Origin: Paraburkholderia sp. BL10I2N1 | Lineage (GTDB): Bacteria > Pseudomonadota > Gammaproteobacteria > Burkholderiales > Burkholderiaceae | Length of the DNA: 64,000 nt | Reading direction: 5' to 3' | Assembly: GCF_004361815.1 (NCBI RefSeq) | Contig: NZ_SNWA01000002.1 | Span: 2,728,001 to 2,792,000 of the forward strand | Shown: positions 44,690 through 53,730 of the stretch, piece by piece | How the letters are laid out: each line of letters opens with the position of its first letter | How positions within the stretch are numbered: position 1 is the first letter of the stretch | Program-made: the position numbers and the translations under genes | Notes under the pieces: model-generated | Told to the model about the DNA's origin: nothing | Seen by the model: only the letters and a program-made list of their open reading frames with translations | Databases searched by the model: none

Positions 44690-45478
44690 TCAGGCGGCTT
44701 CGTTCATTTCGAGTGCGCTCGATTCGGCCGCGAGCAGGTTCAACGCGACCAGAATCGCGTCGCGATTGTCGGGCGCGATCTCGATACCGAGCACGTCGGA
44801 GAACCAGCGGCCGATCTTGGTATTGGAAAAATCCTCGGCATTGGCCGTCTTTTTCATGGTGACGCCGAGTTTGACCGCACGATAGTGGTACGAAGGCACG
44901 CGATATTCGGCGGCTACGGCCGACAGGCCACCCTTGCTTTCGGAACACCAGCCGAGGCTGCCGGCCAGCACGACCTGCTCCGGCCCACCGAGGCTCGCGA
45001 TGAAGTCCCGCGCCGCGCGGCGTACGCGGCGCTCGTCGAGGCCGTAGTCCATCAGGACGCTGTCGACCGGGTCGTCCAGCGCGTGCGCGTGCAGGTCGAT
45101 CTCCTGTTCCATGCCTTCGTTTTCCATGGAGACGTTGCGTTGATGGCTTGCACTGCGAAGACAGTCGATCAGATAGCGGCGGAAATACGCGCAGAGCGCA
45201 TAGCTGTTGGACGGCGCGCTTTCCGGGCAGGCCTGGGACTCGGAATGGCCGGGGGCGAGGCGCAGCACCTTCGTGTAGATGAACTGGGCGACGAGTTCTT
45301 CCTTGTCCTCGCCGAGCGCCTGCAACTCGACGGGATGGTAGGCACGCAGCGCGCGCCGCACGAGGTCGTACATCGATACCATCTCGTCGTCCGACAACTG
45401 CGTGCGACGGCGCCAGAGTTCCGGCAGGATTGCGTCGTCGAGATGTCGTGCCAGCTCGCGGCTCGCTACAGCGCCCAT
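44690..45478 (-). CDS. Hypothetical protein with weak resemblance to sigma-70/ECF factors
   Basis: This is a 262-residue soluble protein. The start is set by GGAGG five bases before ATG 45478. The segment EELVAQFIYTKVLRL with AYFRRYLIDCLRSASHQR resembles sigma region 2. A later segment GGLSAVAAEYRVPSYHYRAV resembles the region-4 helix-turn-helix. Neither match is strong, and the middle is acidic. No anti-sigma gene is adjacent; the GMC fusion gene lies 180 bp downstream in the same direction. Treated as unknown. Confidence 0.6.
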   Translation of the reverse strand: MGAVASRELARHLDDAILPELWRRRTQLSDDEMVSMYDLVRRALRAYHPVELQALGEDKEELVAQFIYTKVLRLAPGHSESQACPESAPSNSYALCAYFRRYLIDCLRSASHQRNVSMENEGMEQEIDLHAHALDDPVDSVLMDYGLDERRVRRAARDFIASLGGPEQVVLAGSLGWCSESKGGLSAVAAEYRVPSYHYRAVKLGVTMKKTANAEDFSNTKIGRWFSDVLGIEIAPDNRDAILVALNLLAAESSALEMNEAA

Positions 45479-45835
45479 GAAAGCCTCCATCGAAAAACGG
45501 GGCATAGAGCGCGGTTAGCGGCGAATTTGCCGGAAGCCCTGGTTGCGGGCTGCGTGAAAAGCCTTGAAAGGCCTTGATCCGCGCTGGGAAGTTGCAGGCA
45601 GTATGGTTTTCGCGGGCGGCTTCGCCTATATGGATTAAGTGATAGCCGTTGGGTAAACTGCCGGGTAAACCGTCGCCGGCAAGGCCACGCGTGACAACGC
45701 AGCACGGGCTGCACTGTCCGCCGTCAGCGGCTGGTGTCCTTCCGCTGCTGCCCGCACAGCTGTCCGTCGCATCCGTTCGCGCCGCGTTTTGCGCCCGTTC
45801 ATCGAAATTGCCGGAACCGACCAGGAGACCGCACG
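45479..45835. other. Intergenic region between divergent genes
   Basis: This is a 357-bp gap between the sigma-like gene (leftward) and the hybrid kinase gene (rightward), so it should hold two promoters. Only a short direct repeat (GGGTAAAC at about 45651 and 45662) was noticed. No gene, tRNA or clear operator was found. Confidence 0.6.
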
Positions 45836-47693
45836 ATGCGGGCAGATCCTATCCAGCGCGCCATCGACGAAGACCTCGTACGGGTTCTGTACGCGCAGGA
45901 CCCCATTGCGTTCGTGTCGCACTGGTTTTCGATCGTCGTGCTGGTGGCGATCTACTGGGCGCACATGCCTTCGCCGCATCTGTTCGCGCTGTGTTTCGGC
46001 TTCTACGCGCTGGCCAACTGCGGGGGCCTTGCGCTTTGGCTCTGGAAGCGCGGCCACCCCGACGCGGTAACGCCCCGCACCTGGGTCAACCTGCACGCGC
46101 TGCGCGGCGTTCTGCTGTACGCGGCACCGGGTGTGTCGATCTGGTTTGCGTTTCAAAGTCCGAACGCCGATCTGCCGCTGCTGCATACCGTGATGCTTGT
46201 CACGCTGGCGGCGGGCGTATTCATGTCGAACGGCTTCGACCTGCTCAATTTCGCCACCGCGATCCCATTCCTCCTGCTGCCCGCCATCGCGTTGCACTTC
46301 AGCGAGCATACGTTCGACCGGACGATCCTCGCGATCGTCCTCGCGTTCTTCTTCTGCGCGATCAACGTCTATGCGGTGAGTTACCGGAAGCTGTTCCGGC
46401 GCGTGGTCGAGGCGCGCGTCGACCAGCAATACCTGGCCGAATCGCTGGCGGCGCAGAAACTGGTCGCGGAAGAGGCGAGTCTGGCGAAGACCCGGTTTTT
46501 TTGCGGCGGCCAGCCACGATCTGCGCCAGCCGCTGCATGCGATTGGCCTGCTCGCGGCGTCGCTGAACGACGGCGCCGCCGCGCCCGCCCAGCACGCAAA
46601 AACCGCTGACCACATCGTGCGCAACGTCGAGGCGCTGAACCAGTTGTTCAACCAGGTGCTCGATCTGGCGCGGCTGGAGAGCGGCGTCACGCAGGTGATC
46701 CGGCTGCACTTCCAGCTCGCTGAACTGTTCGAGCGGGTCGGCAACCAGTACCGCCCGCAGGCCGCGGCGAAAGGGCTGGCGCTGCGCATCGCGCCGACGT
46801 CGATGGTGGTGCACGGCGACCCGGTGCTGCTCGAACGGGTGCTGAGCAACCTGCTGTCGAACGCGGTCCGATATACCGAGGAAGGCGCCATCTGGATGGG
46901 CTTGCGGCGCTGCGGCCGACGCTCGGGCGGTTACATCGAGGTGCGCGATTCGGGCATCGGCATCCCGCTCGAGGAGCAGGAGCGGATCTTCGAAGAGTTC
47001 TATCAGGTCGCCAACCCGCAGCGCGACGCGCGCCAGGGGCACGGTTTGGGCCTGCCGACCGTGCGCCGACTTGTCGGCCTCATGGGCGGCGAATTGCAGC
47101 TGCGTTCGGCGCCCGGACGCGGCTCGGTGTTCCGTTTTCCTGTGCAGGCGGGCGATCCTGACGGGATTGTGTCGAGCCTGAGCGACTCTGCCGTGGGCGG
47201 GGCGTCAGCGGAAGGCCGGCGGGTGCTGTGTATCGACGACGATCCGTCGATACTCGAAGGGCTGTCGAGCCTGCTCAGCCGCTGGGGTTGCATCGTGCGT
47301 GGCGTGCCCGACGAGATTCAGGCGCTCCGGGCGGTGGACGAACGCTTCCTGCCGGACGCCGTGCTGTGCGACTACCAGCTGGCGAACCACCGGACCGGCG
47401 CCGAGGCGTTGTCGGCCGTGCGCGAGGCATTGCGGCATGCGGGCCAGCCGAAGGTGGTGACGTTGCTGATCACCGGCGATATGGCGTCGCCCGAACTGGA
47501 GGCGCTGGCGGCGAAGGGTATCCCCGTGCTTCACAAGCCTGTGACGCCAGCGCGGCTACGCCGCACGCTGGAGAGCCTGTGGCAGCAGCAGGGCACATCG
47601 GCTCTACAGAAAGTAGCCGCCGGTGACCCGGATGCCGCTGCGCCCGCTGGGCGCGATGCCACGGCGGTCGGCGGACACGACTACCTGCCTTGA
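45836..47693 (+). pseudogene. Hybrid histidine kinase with receiver domain, one-base frameshift
   Basis: The start 45836 follows GGAG. Residues 1-200 hold about six hydrophobic helices. The kinase core begins EEASLAKTRFF; there the frame breaks at a run of seven T (46496-46502). With six T it continues AAASHDLRQPLHAIGLLAAS, the phospho-acceptor His box. The ATPase domain follows (NLLSNAVRYTEEGAIWM, VRDSGIGIPLEEQERIFEEF, GHGLGLPTVRRLVGLMGG), then a receiver domain with LCIDDDPSILEG and the acceptor Asp in AVLCDYQLA. The repaired protein is 618 residues. It probably signals to the LuxR-type regulator encoded convergently. Confidence 0.85.
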
Positions 47694-47797
47694 GCAGGTG
47701 TCGCCGTTGGGAGCGGGAGCGTTGCGCTTTTTGCGCTACGGCGCCATGACGCTCTGCGTGGGCTGCCGCAGGCCTTCAAAGTGCAATCGAAGGATGA

Positions 47798-48532
47798 TCA
47801 AAGCGTCCTGCCTGCCTCGAGCCAGCCGTTGATGACCGCGATCGCCATCGAGCGGTTGTGCACGCCAAGCGCCCGGAAGATCACCGACAGATGTACCTTG
47901 ACCGTTCCTTCGGCGACGCCCAGTTCGCGTGCAATCATCTTGTTGGTCCAGCCGCGATGCACGAGCCGCATGATGTCCTGCTGACGCGGTGACAGGTTCT
48001 CCAGCAGATGCTGCTGGTGCGGCTGCAACGTCTGCGGCACCCGTTCGGGCGCGGGCGGCGTGGCCACGGCGACGCTGGCGTCGACGCTGGAGGGCGCGCC
48101 TGCAGTGGCCGTCCCCTGCGCGTCGCGGGTGCCGAGCAGGCTCAATGCTTCCATCGGGACATAGGCGCCGCCCGACAGCACCAGTTCAATGGCCTTGAGC
48201 ATCACACTCGCGGGCTGCCGTTTCGGCACGAAGCCCAGCGCACCAGCGGCTAGCACCGCGCGCATTTCGTCGGGCGACTCTTCGGCGGACAGGACGACGA
48301 CGGGCAGCGCGGGATTCGCCTTCAGCAGGATGTCGAGCGAGCCTGCGCCCTCCATCCCCGGCATGTGCAGATCGACGATTGCGAGATCGTGATTCGCATC
48401 GGGCCGTGCGGCGGCAGCGAGGGTTTCCCAACTGTCGGCTTCGTCGAACTGGGCGTCGGGATCGAGTCCGCGCAACAAGCCTTTGACACCTTGGCGGATC
48501 AGTTCATGGTCATCGGCCACAAGAAACTTCAT
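47798..48532 (-). CDS. NarL/LuxR-type response regulator
   Basis: This is a 244-residue response regulator. The receiver domain has acidic residues in VADDHELIRQG and acceptor Asp in LAIVDLHMPGMEG. An Ala/Pro-rich linker follows (about 145-170). The C-terminal LuxR helix-turn-helix reads LSPRQQDIMRLVHRG and ARELGVAEGTVKVHLSVIFR. It is convergent with the hybrid kinase gene, its likely partner. Confidence 0.9.
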   Translation of the reverse strand: MKFLVADDHELIRQGVKGLLRGLDPDAQFDEADSWETLAAAARPDANHDLAIVDLHMPGMEGAGSLDILLKANPALPVVVLSAEESPDEMRAVLAAGALGFVPKRQPASVMLKAIELVLSGGAYVPMEALSLLGTRDAQGTATAGAPSSVDASVAVATPPAPERVPQTLQPHQQHLLENLSPRQQDIMRLVHRGWTNKMIARELGVAEGTVKVHLSVIFRALGVHNRSMAIAVINGWLEAGRTL

Positions 48533-48825
48533 GATGTCTCCGCGTGTGGGCGCTGCCGGTTCTTCTACAGCTGTTGTTTTTGCCGCTCGTGGATCGAACG
48601 GCGCCGCAGGTTTTCCATTCTGCCCGATGCGACGAGCAAATGCGCGCCCGGCGATACGTCGAACTGCGTGGACGCCCCTGCGCCGCCTGCAGTTGACCGG
48701 TCAGACAGCATTCGTATGGCCTGCAACGTAGACGAGCGGATTGAACCGATTTTGAAGCCGAACGCGCGGTGCGTTGCAGAATATGCGACGCGGATTGGCG
48801 AGCGGCGGCCGGGCCCGCGTCACGC

Positions 48826-48996
48826 TCAGCGGGTGACGGCGAACAGGGTCGCGTTCATGAACAGTTTGAACACGAAACCGAGCGATACCGCCGCGGCGAC
48901 GCCGCCGCACCAGAGCGCGACGAACCATAGCCAGCCTGGCAATTTGCGGCGTGCGGGCGCGTGATCGGACGGAGCGTTACGGTGCATGACGGTCAT
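48826..48996 (-). CDS. Small single-span membrane protein, possibly DUF2474-like
   Basis: This is a 56-residue protein with a basic N-terminus and one long membrane helix (WLWFVALWCGGVAAAVSLGF) followed by VFKLFMNATLF. The pattern resembles DUF2474 proteins, which often accompany cytochrome bd genes, but cioAB here is about 5 kb away. There is no clear ribosome site, and the start could also be at 48987. The flanks 48533-48825 and 48997-49292 show no other gene. Confidence 0.4.
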   Translation of the reverse strand: MTVMHRNAPSDHAPARRKLPGWLWFVALWCGGVAAAVSLGFVFKLFMNATLFAVTR

Positions 48997-49292
48997 TGAA
49001 GTGGGACGCATGAGGTGGCAAAACGAAAAATTGCGAAGCCTGGCGCGCGGCGTGGAGGCGACAGCCGCAGCCAGGCGCTGCATGGATTTCGATGCTACCG
49101 CAGCGCGCCAGATCGCGCGTTCGAGGAAGGCGCTTATCGGGGCAATCTGGGGGGAAGTCGCGGGAAATCGGGACAATCGGTCGCACCGTGCGACGGCCCG
49201 TGATCGTTCACACGTAAAACCGGGCGCGGCCCGTGAAAGAGGCGCGCGCCCGGCTGCTCCATCTCGACGGCGTGAGATCGCTCACTTCGCGA

Positions 49293-50153
49293 TCACTTCA
49301 TCCACGCATCGACGAGCGTCTGATTCTTCTTGACCCAGTTCTCCGCGCCTTTTTCCGGCTGTGCTTCGCCTGCCGCGCGGATCTCGTTCATCAGGTCGCC
49401 GAGCGTCTGATCGTTCATTTTCCAGTGATTCATCCAGCGCGACGCGTCGGGGAAGTCGCTCGAAAAGCGCTTCGCCGAGATCGCGTAGATCGAATCCGGT
49501 GTGCCGAACGTGCCCTTCGGGTCCTTCAGATAGTGGAGCTTGTATTTCGCCCACACCCAGTGAGGATTCCACAGCGTCACGACGACCGGCTTGCCGTTCT
49601 GCTCCGCGCGTTGCAACGTCAACAGCATGGCTGCCTCCGACGATGGCAGCACGTTGTAGTCGAGCGCGTAATCCTGCTTTGCTTTGGACGTGAGGCCCAT
49701 CAGGCCGCTGCCCGATTCGATGCCGAAGATGGTCGGCTGGCCGTCGTGGCTGAACTCGTCTTTCGCGGCGTTCAACTGGTCGACGCTATCGATCTTGACG
49801 TAGTCGGGCACGGCGAGCCCGAGTTGTGCCTTGTCGAACCACGGTCCGATCTTGTCGACGTGAGCTTTCACGTTGTCGTAAGGACGGCCATCGGCGGACG
49901 GCAGCCACACCTCGAAGGTGAGATCGAGTTTGCCCTGCGCCACGCCGCTATAGATGATCGCCTTGTCACCCGGTTGCAGCTTCACCGAATAGCCTTTCTG
50001 CGTGAGCAGCACCTTCCACAGGTTGGCCACGGCAATGTTTTCCGCCCAGTTGTTCACGCCGATCGTCAGTGTCTTGTCGGGTGCCGCCGCGTGCGCAATC
50101 GCGCCGTAGAGCACAACGCTGCAGAGCCATGCAGCCTTCAGTAGCTTGATCAT
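49293..50153 (-). CDS. Glycine-betaine/choline-type ABC transporter binding protein (orphan)
   Basis: This is a 286-residue OpuAC-family protein. The signal peptide ends near GAIAHAAAPDK. Aromatic residues that form the betaine box are seen in VNNWAEN, FEVWLPSADG and LWNPHWVWAKYKLHYL. No permease or ATPase gene is beside it, so it must use a membrane complex encoded elsewhere. It shares a 35-bp upstream element with the oxygenase operon at 51360, which links it to that pathway. The ligand could be a quaternary amine, carnitine or a sulfonium compound. Confidence 0.87.
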   Translation of the reverse strand: MIKLLKAAWLCSVVLYGAIAHAAAPDKTLTIGVNNWAENIAVANLWKVLLTQKGYSVKLQPGDKAIIYSGVAQGKLDLTFEVWLPSADGRPYDNVKAHVDKIGPWFDKAQLGLAVPDYVKIDSVDQLNAAKDEFSHDGQPTIFGIESGSGLMGLTSKAKQDYALDYNVLPSSEAAMLLTLQRAEQNGKPVVVTLWNPHWVWAKYKLHYLKDPKGTFGTPDSIYAISAKRFSSDFPDASRWMNHWKMNDQTLGDLMNEIRAAGEAQPEKGAENWVKKNQTLVDAWMK

Positions 50154-50238
50154 GTTCAGGTTCCAGTTCCGTGTGCGGGGGAGGGTCGGCCCGTTGGGGA
50201 CTGCGCTATACGTGACGAGATGTCACGATAGGCGGCGG

Positions 50239-50274
50239 GGTCGTCCAACGGCACGGGGCCATGTTTGGACGACC
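50239..50274. other. Perfect 10-bp inverted repeat downstream of the LysR gene
   Basis: GGTCGTCCAA at 50239-50248 pairs with TTGGACGACC at 50265-50274 across 16 nt. It may end the LysR transcript or act as part of the binding-protein promoter, since it touches the conserved element at 50271-50306. Confidence 0.45.
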
Positions 50275-50306
50275 AATTTCTTTTGCAAAGCGAGTATTTC
50301 CGATTG
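50271..50306 (-). promoter_or_regulatory. Conserved 35-bp element upstream of the betaine-type binding-protein gene
   Basis: Read toward the binding-protein gene the element contains ATCGGAAATACTCGCTTT and then AAATTGGT. It matches 30 of 35 bases with the element at 51237-51271 and points the same way relative to its gene, about 118 bp before the start. Shared LysR-binding and promoter sequence is the likely explanation. Confidence 0.65.
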
Positions 50307-50325
50307 CAGCAATCGGCGAAGCCGA

Positions 50326-51240
50326 TCAGTCGCAGAACTCGAGCGATGCCCGCCGCCGTTCGTCGACCATCGTCTCGATCAGTGAAACCAGATCGTCGAC
50401 TTCGGGCGCACGCATCGCGGGTGACCGATGCAGTTCGAGGTCGGCGGGTGGCAACGGCGGCAGGCCTTCTTCAGCACCCAGCACGCGCCATGTGTCAGGA
50501 AGCGTGCAGCGATCGATGATCGTCGCGGCCGCGCCCTGATTCACCGCGATGCGGATGCCTGTCGGGCTCTGGCTCGTGTAGACGACGTGATAGGGACGGG
50601 CGAGGCCGGTCAGTGCTTCGAGGCCGCGCTGCCGGTAGCAGCAGGTTTCCGGAAAGAGCGCGAGCGGCACGGAAGCGTCTCTTGCGAGCTTGAAGTCCCC
50701 GTGTGCCGCCCATACGACGTCTTCTCGCCCGAGATGCCGCCCGCCCGCTTGCGCGCCATGCCGGACGACGAGCGCGAGGTCCAGTTCGCCCGCCTGCAAC
50801 CGCTCCAGCAGTTCCAGCGACATGCGGCAATGCACATGGGGCCGCGCGCCGGGCCGCAATTCATAGAACTTCTTCAGCAGACCGGGCAACCAGAGCTCGG
50901 CGTAATCCTCAGGCAGTCCAAAACGGATGACATTTTCGCGGCTGCTCCGAGTTAGTGCAGCAATGGCCTCGTTTTGCACCTGAAGGATGCGTCGTGCGTA
51001 GATCAGGAAGTTTTCGCCGTCCTGCGACAACGCAAGCCGCCGGCTGTTGCGCAGGAACATGTGCGTGTCGAGCCGCTCTTCGAGCGTGCGGATGCGCAGG
51101 CTGATCGTCGACTGCGTGCGGTGCAACCGTTTCGCCGCCGCGGTGAAGCCGCCGCTGTCCACCACCGCGACGAAGGCGCGCACCAGTTCCGGATCCAGCG
51201 ATGAAAGCTTCGACCAATCGGGTTGTCTGATGGATCCCAT
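50326..51240 (-). CDS. LysR-family regulator of the betaine-type cluster
   Basis: This is a 304-residue LysR protein. The N-terminal helix-turn-helix reads LVRAFVAVVDSGGFTAAAKR and TQSTISLRIRTLEERLD; the effector domain begins near NVIRFGLPEDYAELWL. ATG 51240 is chosen over the longer frame, which runs into the divergent promoter. It lies between the two genes or operons that share the 35-bp element, one copy of which overlaps its own start codon. This suggests it regulates both and itself. Confidence 0.87.
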   Translation of the reverse strand: MGSIRQPDWSKLSSLDPELVRAFVAVVDSGGFTAAAKRLHRTQSTISLRIRTLEERLDTHMFLRNSRRLALSQDGENFLIYARRILQVQNEAIAALTRSSRENVIRFGLPEDYAELWLPGLLKKFYELRPGARPHVHCRMSLELLERLQAGELDLALVVRHGAQAGGRHLGREDVVWAAHGDFKLARDASVPLALFPETCCYRQRGLEALTGLARPYHVVYTSQSPTGIRIAVNQGAAATIIDRCTLPDTWRVLGAEEGLPPLPPADLELHRSPAMRAPEVDDLVSLIETMVDERRRASLEFCD

Positions 51241-51271
51241 CGGAATTACTCGCTTTCCAGAATAAATTGGT
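51237..51271 (+). promoter_or_regulatory. Conserved 35-bp element upstream of the oxygenase operon and overlapping the LysR start
   Basis: It reads CCATCGGAATTACTCGCTTT then CCAGAATAAATTGGT, 30 of 35 identical to the element before the binding-protein gene. It lies 89 bp before the oxygenase start and includes the start codon of the divergent LysR gene, the normal place for a LysR autoregulatory site. Confidence 0.65.
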
Positions 51272-51359
51272 GAACAAAAGATGCAGGCGTCGACTGGTCC
51301 ATTGTTGTCCATATCGATCGGTCCTTCCACTCGTCAAAATCACGCATCAGGAGCACACC

Positions 51360-52247
51360 GTGTCTGTTTCTCTTCCTCTTGCCGACGCTGAATGCCTCGA
51401 TCTGGGCGATATCGTCGATACCGAACGTTACCCCATGCACGATCCGGACCACCCTCGCATGCGTGAGCTGATCGAAGGTTGCCGCGCCCGCCTGGCGCAA
51501 ACCGGCAGCGCGGTTCTGCACGACTTTCTGCGCCCCGAAGCGCTGGAGCGGGCGAAGCAGGAAGGACAGGCACTGTCGGCCAAAACCTACTACTCGACCC
51601 GCAAGGTCAATGCGTATTTCACTGCTGACGATCCGTCGTTGCCCGCCGACGATCCGCGCCGCATCTTCATGGACCGCACGAGCGGCTTCGTTACCCGCGA
51701 CGTGATTCCTGCCGACAGCATCGTGCATCGCATCTACGTTGCGCGGGCGATGAAGCGCTTTATCGCGGCGTGCCTCGGTGAAGAACGTGTGTGGGAATAC
51801 GCCGACCCGTACGCGGGCCTCGTGATCAACGTGATGCCGCCTGACACCGAACAGCCGTGGCACTACGACACCAACGAATTCATCGTGTCGATGATGACGC
51901 AACAGCCCGAAACGGGCGGCGACTTTGAATACTGCCCGAACATCCGCTCGCCGCAAGGCGAAAGCCTCGGTGCGGTAGGCCGCGTGGTGCGCGGCGAGAC
52001 GCGCGATCCGATCAACGTACTGACGCTGCGCCCAGGCGATCTGCAACTGTTCAAGGGCCGCTTCTCATTGCATCGCGTGACGAAAGTCGGCGGTGCTGTC
52101 GAGCGGCATACCGCCATCTTCGCGTACTCGCAGAAGCCGGGCGTGATCGGCCGGCTCGAACGCACGCGACAGCTTTATGGACGCGTTTCGGAAATGCATA
52201 TCGAAGCCGAACAGCGGCTGGTGCGCGCAGACGGCCTTGTCGACTGA
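51360..52247 (+). CDS. HalD/BesD-like Fe(II)/2-oxoglutarate oxygenase with intact HxD
   Basis: This is a 295-residue oxygenase starting at GTG 51360 after AGGAG; a longer frame overlaps the promoter. Family-like segments are KTYYSTRKVNAYFTADDPSL, RIFMDRTSGFVTRD and YAGLVINVMPPDTEQPWHYD. Iron ligands are His168, Asp170 (WHYDTNEF) and His238 (FSLHRVTKV), with Arg249 for 2-oxoglutarate. Amino-acid halogenases of the BesD group lack the ligand Asp, so this protein should hydroxylate, not halogenate. It is 34 bp upstream of the M24 gene and probably co-transcribed with it. Confidence 0.78.
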   Translation: MSVSLPLADAECLDLGDIVDTERYPMHDPDHPRMRELIEGCRARLAQTGSAVLHDFLRPEALERAKQEGQALSAKTYYSTRKVNAYFTADDPSLPADDPRRIFMDRTSGFVTRDVIPADSIVHRIYVARAMKRFIAACLGEERVWEYADPYAGLVINVMPPDTEQPWHYDTNEFIVSMMTQQPETGGDFEYCPNIRSPQGESLGAVGRVVRGETRDPINVLTLRPGDLQLFKGRFSLHRVTKVGGAVERHTAIFAYSQKPGVIGRLERTRQLYGRVSEMHIEAEQRLVRADGLVD

Positions 52248-52281
52248 GTTCCTGTAACCATTCTTCCCATTCCTCTTAATC

Positions 52282-53508
52282 ATGACGATTCTCCGCCCCA
52301 CGCATCGCCCCGAAGATTGCGAACCGACGCCCGAAGAGATCGCGCAGATCCAGCGCGACCGCCTTGCCGCGGTGCGCCGTGAACTGAAGAAGCGCGACCT
52401 GACCGCCGCGATCCTCTTTGACCCGACGCACATGCGTTACGCCACCGGCTCGCGCAACATGCAGGTCTATTCGATGCGCAATCCCGCACGCTACGCGTTC
52501 ATTCCGGCCGAAGGCAAAGTGGTGCTGTTCGAATACGCGGGCTGCGACTTTCTGGCCGAAGGGCTCGACACCGTCGACGAAGTGCGCCCCGCAACAGCGA
52601 TCTCGTACTACTTCTGCGACGACATGCTCGGACGCGTGACCGAACGTTGGGCCGATGAGATCGATGATCTCGTCAAGCAATGCGGTGGCGGCAAACGGAT
52701 CGCGATTGAAAGCGCGACGTCGGCCGCCGCATTTGCGCTGCAGGCGCGCGGCTATCAGATCTCCGACGCGCAGGAACCGCTCGAACGTGCGCGCGCAATC
52801 AAGGTGCCGAACGAGATCAAGATGATCCGCTCGTCGCTGCGCGCGGCGGAAGAGGGCGTGCGCAAGCTGGAAGCGGCACTCGTGCCCGGCATCAGCGAAA
52901 ACGAACTCTGGTCGCACCTGCACAAGCACATCATCGAAACCGATGGCGACTATGTCGAAACGCGTCTGATCAGTTCAGGTCCGCGCACGAACCCGTGGTT
53001 CCAGGAAAGCAGCCCGCGCAAGATCCAGGCTGGCGAACTCGTCGGGCTCGACACCGATGTGGTGGGACGATTCGGATACTACGCGGACTTTTCGCGCACC
53101 TTCCTGTGCGGCGATGGCCCGGCTACACCGGCGCAGAGGAACCTCTATCGCCTCGCGTACGAACAGGTCCATTCGAACATGGAAAACGTCCGCGCTGGCA
53201 CGACGTTTCAGGAGTTCATCGCCGGGGCATGGAAGATTCCTGGCCCCTATCAGGCGCGCCGCTATTTTGCGCTCGCGCATGGTGTGGGCATGACGGGCGA
53301 GTATCCGTACATCGTTCATCGAGAGGACAACGAGGCGAAGGGGTATGACGGCGTGATCGAGCCGGGTATGACGCTGTGCATCGAGAGCTACATCGGTCAC
53401 GAAGCGGGCGGGGAAGGGGTGAAGCTCGAAGAGCAGGTGTACGTGCGCGACGATGGCCAGGTCGAACTGCTTTCGGACTATCCATTCGAAATGCGTTTGC
53501 TCGGCTGA
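52282..53508 (+). CDS. M24-family metalloenzyme (creatinase/prolidase/DddP-like)
   Basis: This is a 408-residue pita-bread-fold protein. An N-terminal creatinase domain precedes the M24 domain. Metal ligands are visible: Asp257 and Asp259 (GLDTDVVG), Asp269 (FGYYADFSRTF), His333 (LAHGVGMTGE), Glu368 (CIESYIG) and Glu383 or Glu384 (KLEEQV). The paired DxD followed by FGYxADxSRT is reminiscent of the DMSP lyase DddP rather than of prolidases. With a betaine-type binding protein in the same regulon, a betaine, sulfonium or N-methylated substrate is plausible. A C-N or peptide hydrolase role is equally possible. Confidence 0.82.
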   Translation: MTILRPTHRPEDCEPTPEEIAQIQRDRLAAVRRELKKRDLTAAILFDPTHMRYATGSRNMQVYSMRNPARYAFIPAEGKVVLFEYAGCDFLAEGLDTVDEVRPATAISYYFCDDMLGRVTERWADEIDDLVKQCGGGKRIAIESATSAAAFALQARGYQISDAQEPLERARAIKVPNEIKMIRSSLRAAEEGVRKLEAALVPGISENELWSHLHKHIIETDGDYVETRLISSGPRTNPWFQESSPRKIQAGELVGLDTDVVGRFGYYADFSRTFLCGDGPATPAQRNLYRLAYEQVHSNMENVRAGTTFQEFIAGAWKIPGPYQARRYFALAHGVGMTGEYPYIVHREDNEAKGYDGVIEPGMTLCIESYIGHEAGGEGVKLEEQVYVRDDGQVELLSDYPFEMRLLG

Positions 53509-53730
53509 AGGTCATTTTGACGGGTACGGCGACGATCATCACAAAGGGATCAATCGACCTCGTCATCGTCCTGAAACACTTCCTTGTGTTTCGGCAGGTT
53601 GGCCACCAACGTCAGGCTCGGTGTGGCCGGCTTGATGTTCGGTTTCGCCTCCCCCTTGACCAAATACCCGGGTACAAACGAACGACGTCGTACAGAAGGT
53701 GCCGGCCGCACTCCCCACCTGCCGGAGCGG

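Noticed and set aside
51360..52247. Call of the BesD-like protein as a halogenase
   Set aside because: The second iron ligand is Asp (HYD), which occupies the site halide would need.
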